Origin: Aricia agestis
Taxonomy: Eukaryota > Arthropoda > Insecta > Lepidoptera > Lycaenidae
Direction of reading: 5' to 3'
Assembly (NCBI RefSeq): GCF_905147365.1
Contig: NC_056422.1
Location: 7,938,501-8,002,500 of the forward strand
Length of the DNA: 64,000 nucleotides
Of the stretch, positions 12,211 to 24,712 are shown piece by piece. The notes beneath the pieces are model-generated. The model was not told where the DNA came from. It searched no databases and saw only the letters and a program-made list of their open reading frames with translations. The translations under genes were made by a program, and so were the position numbers. Within the stretch, counting starts at the first letter, position 1, and each line of letters opens with the position of its first letter.

Positions 12211-13196
12211 AATTTTGTATTGAATGACTAACTATATCTAAGCTGGATGAAGAAAGGCTTTACAAAGCTACGGAACTCCGAAATTCGCGCTTGCCCAGTT
12301 CAGGTAATTGTGTAGATGTTTTGTCCTGAATAATTTAACATTTGTTAGTCTAACGAATTATGTTATTAAACAGCTTAGGAGGGGCCGAATACAAACATCG
12401 TACAATTTTAATGCGCTAAATAATGAGGGATTTTTAAATAAATGCTGCTGTGGAATCAATGAATAATAATAATTATTAAAGGTGGGTCGTTAAATTTCAC
12501 CTAACAAAACAAAATTATTATTCTTCGTTGTTAGATATTAGTAAAAATCAACGATTGAAAAGAAAACGTTTAGATGCAATAGTTATGGCCATTTAAAAAT
12601 TCATACTTTTGACGATATGTAAAGTTTAAGACTTTCGTAATGTGGATTATTTATTACTACCAATTTTTGTTATATTATGCTATCATAAAAAAAATCATAG
12701 GAAAATGGCGGACCGCGTTACTCGGTCGCGCTAATTCAAATCAATATTATCAGTCGTTATATTTTATCTGGGATTGATATAACCCGTCCAAGTATCGTAA
12801 ACCGCCTATGAATAAAATTTATTAACAGTATATTAGCAGTAAGCCTAATAATAATACTGTACAGCTAAAATAATTTTCAATAACAATTTCAGAGCGATTT
12901 ATCAGTTGATGATTCAGTGAACTAATGGGCATTCAGTTCCGAGACTTGATAATGGACCATAACTCAATGGTTTTATCAGCACAGCTGTTGATTTACAATT
13001 ATTCATTATTCTATTAGATGTAGGTAATAAATGAACTCGGAGTTAGCAATCAATCTTAAAATAATGCTAGTTGCGCAATTATCGTTGAAGGTAAAAGGTT
13101 TGATTTTTGTACGGCTTATGATAATTTTTAAATGTTGTAAAGAAACATAGTAAAAGATTTCAGTAATTCCACTAAGCTGTTGACTGCCATAGTGTT

Positions 13197-13492
13197 TCAA
13201 ACAGCTTGGACCCCCTGGAATTACGCCGAGATGTAGCTTCACTCTGCATCCTCTATCGGTTGTATCACGGGGAGTGCTCTGAGGAATTGTTCGGAATCAT
13301 ACCACCTGCAACTTTTCGCTAGCAGTATTTCCGGACCGATACGACCTGCAAACCTTCAAGAAAAGAGCGTATTCCCTCTTAAAAGCCCGGCAACGCACCT
13401 GCAGCTGATGTTGCGAGTGTCCATGGGCGACGGTAGTTGCTTACCATCAGGTGACCCGTTTGCTCGTTTGCCCCCTTATTTAATAAAAAAAA
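13197..13492 (+). mobile_element. LINE-A reverse-transcriptase C-terminal remnant and 3' tail
   Basis: The plus frame reads LDPLELRRDVASLCILYRLY then HGECSEELFGIIPPATF, an RT C-terminal segment typical of jockey/CR1-type lepidopteran LINEs. An internal deletion near 13323 is followed by agtatttccggaccgatacg, the ggcaacgcacctgcagct tail and an A-rich end. It is a 5'-truncated, dead copy. Confidence 0.75.
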
Positions 13493-13557
13493 AACTAAGT
13501 ACATTTATTATGATGAATAGTGTATCTATATGAATAGAAGAAAATGTTATAATGTTA

Positions 13558-13880
13558 ACTAGCTGTCCCGGCAAAAGTTTCTTTGCCATATAAAATATTT
13601 CAACCATATTATTTTATTTAAGTGATTAAATAAGTTCTTTTGTCACCATGGCAATATCGATCGCTATCCCGTCGCACAAACATTGATCGCCGTCAGTCTC
13701 GAGTTGTAATAATTTACTATTATTGATTCAACAAATGCAGTTTATCAATATAATAAGTACCCAGTAGCCGATTCTTAGACCTACTGAATATGCATACAAA
13801 ATTTGGTTAAAATCAGTAAAGCCGTTTCGGAGGAGTACGCGGCCTAACATTGTGACACGAGAATTCTATATATAAGATAA
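13558..13880 (+). repeat. Dispersed repeat of the agctgtcccggcaaa type
   Basis: It runs from ctagctgtcccggcaaaagt to cgtttcggaggagtacgcgg and tctatatataagat. Its start recurs at 56876-56950. Confidence 0.65.
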
Positions 13881-13919
13881 TCAATATCCATAACATAATA
13901 AATTATATATTTTCGTGTT

Positions 13920-14114
13920 ACTATACTCCACTCGGGCTAACTTGTCGCTAGCTGTCATTGACTCTCTGTCAAAAACTTGTCATTTTCTATATTAAACTAC
14001 GATAAACAATATCTGACACTTCATTGTCAATCGCGGTTTATTATATGGAAAATAACAAGTTTTTGACAGGGAGTCAATGACCACTAACGACAAGTTAGCC
14101 CGAGTGAAGTATAG
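13920..14114. mobile_element. Foldback MITE (195 bp, arms about 70 bp)
   Basis: The left arm actatactccactcgggcta, then acttgtcg and caaaaacttgtca, is inverted at the right end (gacaagttagcccgagtgaa, then gtatagt). It follows a dispersed repeat that ends ctatatataagat. Confidence 0.75.
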
Positions 14115-14449
14115 TTCCGCGATCAACAAAAAAAAATTCTTCCACCTTTGGCTATATTTTTCTCTTTAAGCATCTGCACATAATAAGGTCACATGCCAAA
14201 AAATCTTTAATTGACTTCACCAAAACTTGTATTATGTTCCATTACTATTAATGTTCCATTAAGGAAAAAGGCCAACAATGAAAATATATTCATTACATAG
14301 TAGCGACGGCATTAATATAGTGAACGTTACGAGCGATGGAGGAGTTAATGACAAAATACGTTCCCGGAGATTAGCCCATAATATACCCAAATCCTGATCG
14401 TATAACTGTTCATTATTTCGCAGTTGCTTTATTACCTAATATGGGTAAT

Positions 14450-14602
14450 ATCTATATATATAGCTTATAGCCTTTCTCGATAAATGGGCTATGTAACACT
14501 GAAATAATTTTTCAAATCGGACCAGTAGTTCCTGAGATTAGCGCGTTCAAACAAACAAACAAACAAACTCTTCCACTTTATAATATTAGTATAGATAGAT
14601 TA
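14450..14602 (+). repeat. Retroposon 3'-tail repeat, third copy
   Basis: tagcttatagcctttctcga to a (aaac)n stretch and tttataatattagtatagat. The microsatellite-like end is typical of a LINE tail. Confidence 0.6.
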
Positions 14603-17600
14603 TTTTCAATTATTGCTTGACAAACTCGAGTCTCGATCTAAAAGACTATGAAAAATACCAATAACAGGGTCATTATAGGCTCATAAGTCATAACCATGGG
14701 ACGATGTATTCTAAGTATAAAATGGTAGTGATGATGATGATGAATGTAATTTGCATAGTGGCATATGCTTTCCGTTCTTAAAACAACGCCGAAACTCCCA
14801 AACTTGTATCTATAAAGAATCAGGTGTTCTCTTAGCACCTTCCGAACCACGGTATACCAGGTATACCTCGGTGCAAAATCTTACTTGTTGGTAGCATATG
14901 CTTAGAATACTTCTCACGAAACCGAAGTCACCACATGTTTCCATATAAATTTTGAGGAGTTCCCTTGATTACGTTGACTCGGACGAAGTCGCGAGCATAG
15001 ACTAGAAGTAGATAAAGTAAGCATACACTATACTGTCATTAGGAAGACTTAAGATATAAACTGACCGCAACAAATGGTGATATCAATAAAAAGACAAAAG
15101 AGGCTAATTTGTTTTTAAACATAAAAGTCTCCGACGCGATAGCGGGCTTTTAAAACGACGTCCTATGTTAGCAATTTCCTTACATTTTCATAAAAATAAT
15201 TTAATCCACGTCGGAGCCCTAATGCCACCGACTAAGGTCTATTTTCCCACAAAAACGACGGGAATATCGATTTAATCTCTCATCAAGTGCCTATTAAACG
15301 TCAGAGGGCTTATTTCAAGATAAATATTCTGCAAAGCGCGGCTTAAAATTCGAAGAATAAATTTGTATTACATCGTCCGGTGTTCGAGAGCATCGAAAAA
15401 CAATTTGATGGCGAAAATCCATTTATGAACTTGGATTCTTCAATCTTATCTCACTTTTGTGAGATAAGATTGAAGAATAATGAACATTTAAATACGGCGG
15501 AAATCCCTATAGGCTTTTAAAGGTCATTAGATCAAAAGGAAATGCCGATATGGTATAATTGACTTTTTCTGGTTCTCTTTATTGATGACACCCTCTCGCC
15601 TACTTGCGATTGACATTTTGACATAATATACAAGGGAAAGTGTAACATATAAATTCATGTCATCCAAGGTGGACCTAATGAAGTGCTGTAAGTTTACTGT
15701 ACTTGTAGGTTATAAAACAATTTTGGCTCGTGGCTAAAATTACAATAAAAACGCTATGTTAAAATGTAACGACTACAGGGCATCAACACGCAAAACAATT
15801 TAAACAAGTTTACTAAAGTACTGCTCAAATTATGTAAAATAGGTCTAATTATTCATTCACATTTTTAAAGGGGCTTTAGCCCACTACACGTTCCCACCAC
15901 TGCATCTTCTGTGTCGCCAGAATCGACAGCGGTATCCAACCACGAAAACCCTTTGATGTGATCTCATGGAGCCCGAGGGACATGCTAAAGCTGTCTTGGG
16001 ACCCGCAACGAACTTAATCAGAAGAAGATAGGAGGAGTAGGAAGTATACAGTTATCCCTCCACATAAAAAAGCGGTAGACAGCATAAAGTTGCAATGACC
16101 GAAAGTCAGAGAACTAAAGGGAAAGCACCACGGGAATCATTAATGTTAATTATGACTACTAAGCTAGATCGTTCACATAGTATCATAGCTGTTGGATTAC
16201 CCGAGTAGTTCCGGCTAATCAAATCGTGCTAGAACCAGCTCACCGGACACATCGAGTTAAGCCGAGCTACATCTGCGGTTATCTAGGCGATGATAAACCT
16301 GTCAAGACGGTTTGATATTCTTACGTGTGTAATACGTGGTAATACTGGGGATATTAGATAGAATATCATAATATTAAAATACATAATGGGTCTACGAATA
16401 ATAAAAACTAAGGAAGAGTAACCACTGTGTAAAAAATTTGTCTTGCGAGTCTACAAAATGAGATCCGAATACATGATTTATGCATGCACTTTATGCATGT
16501 GTTCGGTACACAATTTTGTGTATTTATAGAAGTGACAATTATTGTCAATGGCTTTATTTCGTAAAGAGTGTTATGTAAAATATCGGTAGTACTAAATCAT
16601 AATAATTCATTTACTTTTCTTATTGATTAAATGGCGCTTTTAGTTTGTACCATATTTGTCATTGCTTACCGACTTTTGAGAAATTTCAGAAGGCTTTAAA
16701 ATGGGTAATTTTTGTGCGAAAATTAGGTTTTTGTTGGCACATGTCATACATAATGAATTAATATATTTTTTTATTTATTAATCGTATTTTTCATGGTTTT
16801 GCGATTTGGTGACTAGTAGCCGCAATAAAGCCAGACTTTCTTGGCATTTTGCTATTAAGCAGGTAAGCAACAAACATAAAGATTTACTCAAATTATGTAA
16901 AAGTGACATAATTCCCAAAAATAATATCTTAAATTCTATTTAAAATACCACAATGGATCAGAGAAAATCTCGGATGAAGAAGACTGCTTTTGAATAATTA
17001 ATCTAATAAATACTAATCTCAATTTTTCATGTAAACAAAATATGCTGTGATGGTACGTAAGTGTCCTAAAATGTAGAAATTTTTAAGAACTACTTGACTC
17101 CGCGAACTTTGTTTCATGGACCTGCCAAACCAGTCAGTATTTCGTCAGTACTTTCTGTATTCCCCACACTATATTTTCCATTACACATTGGTGATAGCCG
17201 CCGCCGTTGCCGCGTCGGCGCGGAGGCCTTATTTTGAGCTATAATCAAACTGTCCTTACTTCTAAAATATTTGGCAAATGGTTATAATTTAAAAGACAAT
17301 TCTATTTTTCACATAATTCCGATTAATATTTTGATATTTATGTAGGTAAGGATTAATAACGAATATGCAAAAATAGTCACGCTAGAAGGAGATGATTTGA
17401 AGTATTTTTTTTAATGAAAGTAATGGTTATTATTCGTTAACCTTAAAAGATAGACATAAGCTGTCCTGGCTTTTTTTGTAGATAACGATGAGTACTATAA
17501 ACATGTATAACATTTTCTTGATGTATCATCAATATTTTTCGTAGCGGAAGCGAAATAATGAATCCCTAATATTTTTCAGAATAATACATGGCCTGTGTTC

Positions 17601-18640
17601 TTTGCAAATGATGTAGCTTTCCAAAAGTAAAAGAATTTTTAAAATTAGTTCAGTTGTTATTGAGCCCATTCAATACAAACAAACATACGAATAAAACAAA
17701 CTTTTTCCCTTTATAATTAATTTATATTTTTTTGTTTTTTATTTTGTTTAGCCCATCGATCGTGGAATAACGAGACACAATAGCTTATCTATTGTTATCG
17801 CGGGCGGATGCGGCCGCTTAGGTCTTCATGAATTAATTTAAGTTATGCTATAAAAAATTCAACAAAATAGTGTTGGTAATAATTTTTTATTTCAATGTTT
17901 TAAGTAAGTTTTCATTCGGATGAAAATTTGATTTTCCGAATTATTTAAATCATAAGATATTTTCATACGTCCATTGTTTTTACGTTTTATTTGACAGAAG
18001 TCCATAAAACTATTTTTTTTTCTTTAGATTGATGTCGTTTTTGTTGGTAATTTCTGCATGTGACATACTTTTAAATTTTCAGTTATCACTTAACAATGAC
18101 GTGAAATGCCACTTCTGACAAGCAATCATCGATTTTCTACAAGCAACAATGTCGGTTCTGGCACTTCCGACAAATCAGCATTACTCGTACTCCGTTAAAA
18201 AGGTCAGAAGTGACTTTTTTCATATTTAGGCATAAAATACGAGATACTCATAATAGCATATCAAACGTAAATAACTTTTATAGTATTACCCTGAGATTTC
18301 ATGATCCTACTTGAAATAGGTAAAAAGTTATGCACAATTTAGACTTTGAATCGCTCTCCTGTAAAGTTGTCGTTTTTCACATCCGACATTGTTAATAGTC
18401 ATGGGCGGTTTGTATGTTTGCAATGTAATCCGTAGTGTTATATATTGAAAGCGGGCTACATATTGAAAGTAGCATTATTTTGTTTCGTAATATTTTCTCA
18501 CTTATATGATTATTAAGAGAAAATAACCACAAGCTATATTCAAATGTGTATGTGCAAGATACATATTATGCAAACACCACCATACAAGCAAGTATGTTAG
18601 CAAGATGGTTTCAAGCCTAACACCATGCACATTAAAAAGT
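14603..18640. other. Intergenic, nothing recognised except one hairpin
   Basis: Mostly AT-rich. A less AT-rich patch at 15880-16060 (ccactgcatcttctgtgtcg, cccgagggacatgctaaagc) may be an old LINE relic but keeps no readable frame. A short GC-rich patch occurs at 17200-17230 (gccgccgccgttgccgcgtc). Confidence 0.5.
15435..15478. repeat. Perfect hairpin (20-bp arms, TTTT loop)
   Basis: attcttcaatcttatctcac, tttt, and its exact reverse complement. Confidence 0.9.
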
Positions 18641-18645
18641 AGACT

Positions 18646-18678
18646 CGCGTTTCGCCCCAACCCCTGAGCATCCTCAGG
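18646..18678 (-). ncRNA. Hammerhead-like core CUGAGGA...GAAAC
   Basis: The minus strand reads cctgaggatgctc, a loop, then ggggcgaaacgcg. CUGAGGA fits the CUGANGA core exactly, GCUC/GGGC can pair with one wobble, and GAAAC follows. A similar arrangement occurs at the ends of Penelope-like elements. A single U bulges before the helix. It may be a relic PLE end; no PLE coding sequence lies nearby. Confidence 0.35.
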
Positions 18679-18695
18679 ATATTGACTTGATCTAG

Positions 18696-18746
18696 TTTTT
18701 GGTGAAATAATGTGTTCTTCAAGTCAACACATTATTTCACCAAAAA
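18696..18746. repeat. Perfect hairpin (21-bp arms, 9-nt loop)
   Basis: The left arm starts tttttggtgaaataatgtgt; its exact complement ends at 18746. It is 18 bp from the hammerhead-like motif. Confidence 0.85.
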
Positions 18747-19239
18747 CCTAATAAAATCCACTTTTATTAAAATTTCAGCCTCCATAGCTTCTTTAACAAA
18801 CAAAATCAATATCCCTGGCGGCCCGTCTCAGGAAATATGGCCGGAACATAACTCACCGATGAATTTAATTCCTCGGGAATTTCAATTAACTCTTAATGTC
18901 TCTCGTTCTCTTGACTTTGTAAGGAGTGTAAAAATATGGCGTAAAAGGTGAGATTGCAAGTATGAAATAGTTTAATTAAGCAACATTTAAAGTAGCAGTT
19001 TTATAAATATATTTTACACCTATAAGGTAATTTCTTGTCGAATTATTTAGTTTAAAATGTTAATAAAGTAAAGGAGGCCGAGGGAAAGAAAAATAGAAAT
19101 TATTATTAGGCAGTACACGATAATATAATTAGTAGTGACTAGTGATGTAAAATTGATGATACTTTAAGTGTGAGAGAGCTGAGAAACATTCACAATACCA
19201 TAATTTTTCGTAGCCTAATATCTATTTAGATATTTTTGA

Positions 19240-19299
19240 CACTCTTCCCAGTATGTAATAGATTTGGAAGTCCAAATCTATTACATACTGGGAAGAGTG
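19240..19299. repeat. Perfect 60-bp hairpin (29-bp arms, 2-nt loop)
   Basis: The left arm cactcttcccagtatgtaat then agatttgga, loop ag, and the exact reverse complement. Confidence 0.9.
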
Positions 19300-21140
19300 G
19301 CATTCAACAACAAAAAGACATCAAATGCGTTTATTTTTTAAGCATGAAATCTTTCGATTCTTCTGGCGTTGTGGATATTCTGGCTTATATGCTAAGTTGT
19401 TATTATAATTTCGATCACTTAAAGTATAAGCGATTGAAATTATAATAATAACTTGGTCATCTATAATAAAACCATTTTTATTTTTTCATTAATAAAAATA
19501 TAACCTCAAAAGTCCAGATAAGCACATATTTGACGACCGCGTGTCCAATTGTTGGTAACACCTGCTTGTACCACGCTGGCATCTGGCCAATATCACTAAC
19601 GAACTTCTTCCATCGACGGAAACTCCAAACTGAAAGTATTTTAATAATTCCCATATTGAAAGTTTCGGGATCTAATCGTTTCTAAACAAACTTCCATTGA
19701 TACAATCAACTTCTTTATTGTTTTAGGTTAAAGTTTTATATTTGAATTGTTAATTTAATTATGTTAGTCTTCTCTACTTTATGTATATGTATGTATACAT
19801 TATACGCTTACATATTATTATCTTATATTATGTAGATTTTTTGCGTAGGTTGTAAATATACCATACCATAATTGAAAAAATCAGCATAATAAGGAATAAT
19901 TATTATTTTATAACTATATGCGAAGTAGTTAGTAATAAGAAGTGATATTTATTATTATTATTAATTCATGGCAAATGTGAAAATAAACTAGCTTTTCTAT
20001 ACCAACATTAATAATAGTATATTAAATAGTGGTAAGGTTTATCTCATTGATTGCATAGGAAAAGTTTCCCAACTAATAAAACCTATTTCTCGTGAAATTC
20101 TCAGTTATCACTTATCACCATATAGTTTAAATCACAGAAAATGACAAAAAATTAAAGCGACTAAAACATTGTCATTTTACGCGTACGGAGATACAAAAAA
20201 CCGTTATAAAATTATAAAGTTTCAGATCATATCCACAAACCAAATCTTGAAAAGTAAATAAGTACTTCATTCATATATAAGTAAATAAAGAAATATTATT
20301 TAGGAGTTTTTTCATTAAATCAGTTATTGTAGGTCATAACTATTTTATTTACTGGAGGTAACAAAGCGAGAATGACGAAAACTCACTTCAGCGCGCCTAA
20401 TGGATATTTAATGACTAAATCTACGAATACTTAGCCAAGATAGAAAAATAGTCGTTAAAACGCCTACTAATATGTGTTTTTATTGCGTTATAAAAATATA
20501 TTCTTGTTTTTCAGTAATAACGAAGGCCAGCTTACATTGTAAGTGATGTATCATCAGGTAGATGTTGGATCTACTTTATTTGTTCAGATGGTAACTTAAT
20601 GTTAGGACTTAGGTACTATACCTCAAACAGACCAGATTCTTATATATTATCAGAGATTTTAATGATAAAAAATTACAAGTCTAAATTATTGTTAGTACTG
20701 GAAAGTGTTGCCCGCAACTTTATCCTTTCCTGGGACTCAAAGGTTCTTCAAACCAAATTTTATCAAAATTGGTTCAGTGGTTTATAAGCATTCACGACTG
20801 AGCTGAACGGTGGTAACTTGTCGGTGTGACACTTTTACATTTAAAATAATACTACGAGTATGTATATTAAACTTATAACCAAATTCCACAATCTTCAAAA
20901 TACAAAAATACCGCGAGGCAACTATTGAATACGCCCACATAAAGCTTCACCCACATTATTTGTAATCCGGGTCGCACGTAGGGATTTCCTTCGTATAAAT
21001 AAACGTTTATACTTTATATACTTTATACTGGCAATCGGCAAGGAAATGACGATTTGGGAATCGACTGTCATTTCCGTTTGGAGGAAGGGAGACGCATAAT
21101 TTTACTTCCTTTTTATCGCTCGGCCCTTGTACTTTTATAG
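19300..21140. other. AT-rich intergenic sequence
   Basis: Only a weak repeat Y relic (20700-20790, cccgcaactttatcctttcc). No gene seen. Confidence 0.5.
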
Positions 21141-21399
21141 ACTAGCTGATATTTATTACGCTATCTGTTGGCCGCAGCTTCGTTTGAAATTGGGGATTTG
21201 TTACCCGAATTTGTATTATTGTAGTAAGGATTGAGTACATTTGAAAAAACTGGGGACATGGAAGCATTTTCTTACGTGGTCACTATAAAATTACCAGTTC
21301 TCAAAATGTTATGTTGATTTTCAGCCCTCTTAACTGAAGTATTCGGATTTATATTTTTTAATGCTCGTTATTAAAAACATTTCAAATAATTTTAAATAT

Positions 21400-21858
21400 T
21401 GTTACGGACTTACGACATATAGTGCCATCTAACGTCAAACCAGCGAAACTTATCGAGTGAACACAGACAACATGAATTCCCTACTCGATACTAGATGGCG
21501 TTAGGTGCGCGAGTACATGCTCGAACTTTGTAGAAACATTCCACACTTGTTTACTTATGTATTAACGCGAATCAGGTAAGGAACTTTCTGGAACTCGTCT
21601 TACCCATAAAATAGTTGCAGGTAGACGGGCCAGTAATTCAGTTTAGTCTGAGAGATCTTCAAGGCGACTTCGGAGTGAAAACAAGTGATCAATAGTGAGT
21701 GAAGCAGTGAAACCTACGACTTGGCAACGACCTAGGACAGTGATAGTGCTTAGTGTTTGGACCTAATGCTTAGTGTTGGACTTAGTGCTTGTGAATAAAG
21801 TCTTCAAGAGAGTCAGCAGGTCTTTCTCTCCAAATCCTTTGAACCCTAGCACGTAACG
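21400..21858 (+). mobile_element. Solo LTR (gypsy-like), 459 bp
   Basis: The segment begins tgttacggacttacg and ends ctagcacgtaacg, with short inverted termini (tgttacg/cgtaac). It is flanked by a 4-bp direct repeat ATAT at 21396-21399 and 21859-21862. Inside are a TATA-like cataaaatag near 21605 and an aataaa at about 21795, in the order expected of a plus-strand U3-R-U5. No gag/pol sequence lies on either side, so recombination between two LTRs probably removed the body. Gypsy is the likeliest class from the 4-bp target duplication. Confidence 0.65.
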
Positions 21859-22629
21859 ATATCTATCCTCCAGACATGGACATAAAATAAAAAAGTAGCA
21901 GTGATTTCTTTCCTCGAATATCAATAAAATCATCTTAGAAAGTAGGTTCATTATATAGCTAACAATACCATCATTACCTTATTCAATAGAAACTTATTCA
22001 ATCTGGATAAGAATATAAATATCAGTTCGCAGACCGTACAGCGGGCGCTGGCCACTCGCCAGCTCCAGATCTAGTTCTTTTGTTGACATATTTCGTTTAA
22101 GAAGAGTTTAAGATGAATTGGTTCTCCAGTTCACCTACTTGTCAACTGCAACATCACTAAATCAAAAAGTACTTACTATCTTCATTGAAATCGAGTTTGA
22201 GTTTCCGTAAAAAGTGTATATATTTGGATTAGAGATTAAGTTTTATTTTGTTTAATGGTTATGTTACGCTATTTTACTAAATTATCATGTCTTAGATATT
22301 GCAATATGTATGCACTGACTAAACTGTAATAAATTTTTATTTAATTAGTTCCTTTTGCGGCATTTCAATTCATATTATAAGCGTCCTCGCACTGAAAATT
22401 CGAGTATTTTTTGATCATTTTGCATTCAGAATGGAACAGAAATAGGCAAAATAATCCTATAATCACTGCTCGTCACACATTTCGACTTTTCGAGAGGGCC
22501 ATGGCGAGTGGCATTTCTCAAAGCAATACGTGCTTTGAGTGCCTCGGGCTATGAACAGAAAGCTTACCTAGCTACTTTTAGAAGTCTCACAATTCGACTG
22601 AATCTCAATCGCCATTTTTACTACTACTT

Positions 22630-22662
22630 GTTAAATAGTATCATCGATTGATACTATTTAAC
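22630..22662. repeat. Short perfect hairpin (14-bp arms)
   Basis: gttaaatagtatca, tcgat, tgatactatttaac. Confidence 0.75.
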
Positions 22663-23092
22663 TAGTACTTGCGTCTGCAAACTTAAAGGACCACCATCTT
22701 GGAGTTTGGACCATGCTGGTTAATCATAATTTTCACTACAAATTCGAAGTTCATAACACGCACAATACACGTCAATTATAAGTATATGTTATCTGCATAA
22801 CAAGTTACTAATCGCTTGTTTGGTCCATGATGAGCCAACAACACAATAGTTTTCAGTACTATTACTATTCAGATAAACAATAGTTTGATTTCAATTATTA
22901 TAAATACACTGATAGTTTACTGATAGGTACTAATCTACGCGATGTATTTAAGCCGTTTATATTAATATATCGGAATGTACCGCGGAACAACAGGCCAATT
23001 AGTTATCTCAGGGCATTTACATACGTAATCACAGAGGGCGCCATTTTAAGATTGTTCTACTTCAAATTTATGCAAATTCGATTATACAATAC

Positions 23093-23500
23093 TAGATGAC
23101 TGCCACAACTCCGTTGCGCCAAAATTAACCGTACATTTTTCCGGGATAAAAGTATCCTATGTCCTATCTCGGGTCTCAAAGTATCCCTATACCAAATTTC
23201 ATCAAAATCGGTTTAGCAGTTTGGGCGTGAAGAGGTAACAGACAGACAGACAGACAGACACTTTTGCATTTATAATATGTACTAGATGATGCCCGCAACT
23301 CCGTTGCGCCAAAATTCGTTTATCGCGCAGGAACCGTACATTTTTCGGGACAAAAAGTATCCTATGTGCTTTCCCGGCTCTCAAAGTATCTCCATGCCAA
23401 ATTTCAGCAAAATCGGTTTAGCGGTTTGAGCGTGAAGAGGTAACAGACAGACAGACAGACACACTTTCGCACTTTCGCAATATTAGTATGGAAGTATGGA
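23093..23500 (-). repeat. Two tandem copies of repeat Y
   Basis: Copies at 23093-23276 and 23282-23500 lie head to tail. Each starts actagatga(c/tg) near the cgcaactccgttgcgccaaa block and ends with gacagacagacagaca and a 'gcatttataatatgtactag'-type junction. The first has lost some internal sequence. Confidence 0.75.
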
Positions 23501-23544
23501 TTAGTATGGATCTAGATTTAAGTTAAAATCATGAAATTTAATTA

Positions 23545-23592
23545 TAAAGGCTAGCAACGCACCTGCAACTCTTCTGATGTTTAGAGTGCCAT
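23545..23592 (+). repeat. Short decayed LINE-A/SINE-B tail relic
   Basis: The segment aggctagcaacgcacctgca then actcttctgatg matches the shared tail over about 40 bp. Confidence 0.45.
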
Positions 23593-23700
23593 TTGTATTC
23601 AAAATTAGAGTGTAAAATAACTTGATACTTTTTGACTTTAAATTTTGTTTCACCACAAAATCACACTACAGCGTCTACTCTTAACTCTGGTCGTAAGTGT

Positions 23701-23743
23701 CTGTGTTTTTACACATGCTTAATAAGCATGTGTAAAAACACAG
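23701..23743. repeat. Perfect hairpin (21-bp arms, 1-nt loop)
   Basis: ctgtgtttttacacatgctt plus a, one central a, then the exact reverse complement. Confidence 0.9.
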
Positions 23744-24057
23744 CATATCACCACTTTGATCACCACAGCATATATCACTGTAATGAACAATTTTGTACCT
23801 TAATTTGCATATCGATTGGATGTAGTCTATAAAACAAAATGGCGCAGCGACATCCCGGCGTCAGCGCCGTCTTGAATAATTATGGCGATAAATAATATAC
23901 AGTAACGGCACAGACTCGACCTACTGACAAAGAGTGCAATTAATTTCAAATGGCATTTTACTTAATTGAGTATCAGTCAAGTGTTGCAGTGAAGTACTTT
24001 ATTTTGTAAATAAAAAATGTGTTATTCTTTGTACATATTTTTTGTCATTCTAATTAT

Positions 24058-24712
24058 AGCAGGTCTACGACATGGTCTCGTAGCAGGTCTACGACATGGT
24101 CTCGTAGCAGGTCTACGACATGGTCTCGTAGCAGGTCTACGACATGGTCTCGTAGCAGTACTACAACTAGGTCTCGTAGCAGGTCTACGACATGGTCTCG
24201 TAGCAGTACTACAACTAGGTCTCGTAGCAGGTCTACGACATGGTCTCGTAGCAGTACTACAACTAGGTCTCGTAGCAGGTCTACGACATGGTCTCGTAGC
24301 AGTACTACTACTAGGTCTCGTAGCAGGTCTACGACATGGTCTCGTAGCAGTACTACAACTAGGTCTCGTAGCAGGTCTACGACATGGTCTCGTAGCAGTA
24401 CTACAACTAGGTCTCGTAGCAGTACTACAATTAAGTCTCGTAGCAGGTCTACGACATGGTCTCGTACCAGTGCTACAACTAGGTCTCGTAGCAGGTCTAC
24501 GACATGGTCTACGACATAGTCTCGTAGCAGGTCTACGACATAGTCTCGTAGCAGGTCTACGACATGGTCTCGTAGCAGGTCTACGACATGGTCTACGACA
24601 TAGTCTCGTAACAGGTCTACGACATAGTCTCGTAGCAGGTCTACGACATGGTCTCGTAGCAGGTCTACGACATGGTCTCGTAGCAGGTCTACGACATGGT
24701 CTCATCTCGTAG
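24058..24712. repeat. 24-bp minisatellite array (about 27 units)
   Basis: Unit A is about ggtctacgacatggtctcgtagca and unit B about gtactacaactaggtctcgtagca. The order begins A A A A and then alternates B and A, giving a 48-bp higher-order period. Later units are shortened (ctacgacatggtctacgacatag). Each A unit holds an inverted repeat ctacga...tcgtag. Because 24 is a multiple of three and the unit lacks stops in several frames, long open frames run on both strands. The repeat structure explains them, so no gene is called. Confidence 0.95.

Noticed and set aside
24017..24712. Open frames of 166-231 codons on both strands
   Set aside because: They are produced by a stop-free 24-bp tandem repeat; overlapping frames on both strands are equally open and none resembles a protein family.
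24058..24712. Possible CRISPR array
   Set aside because: Units are contiguous with no unique spacers, and the genome is eukaryotic; it is a minisatellite.
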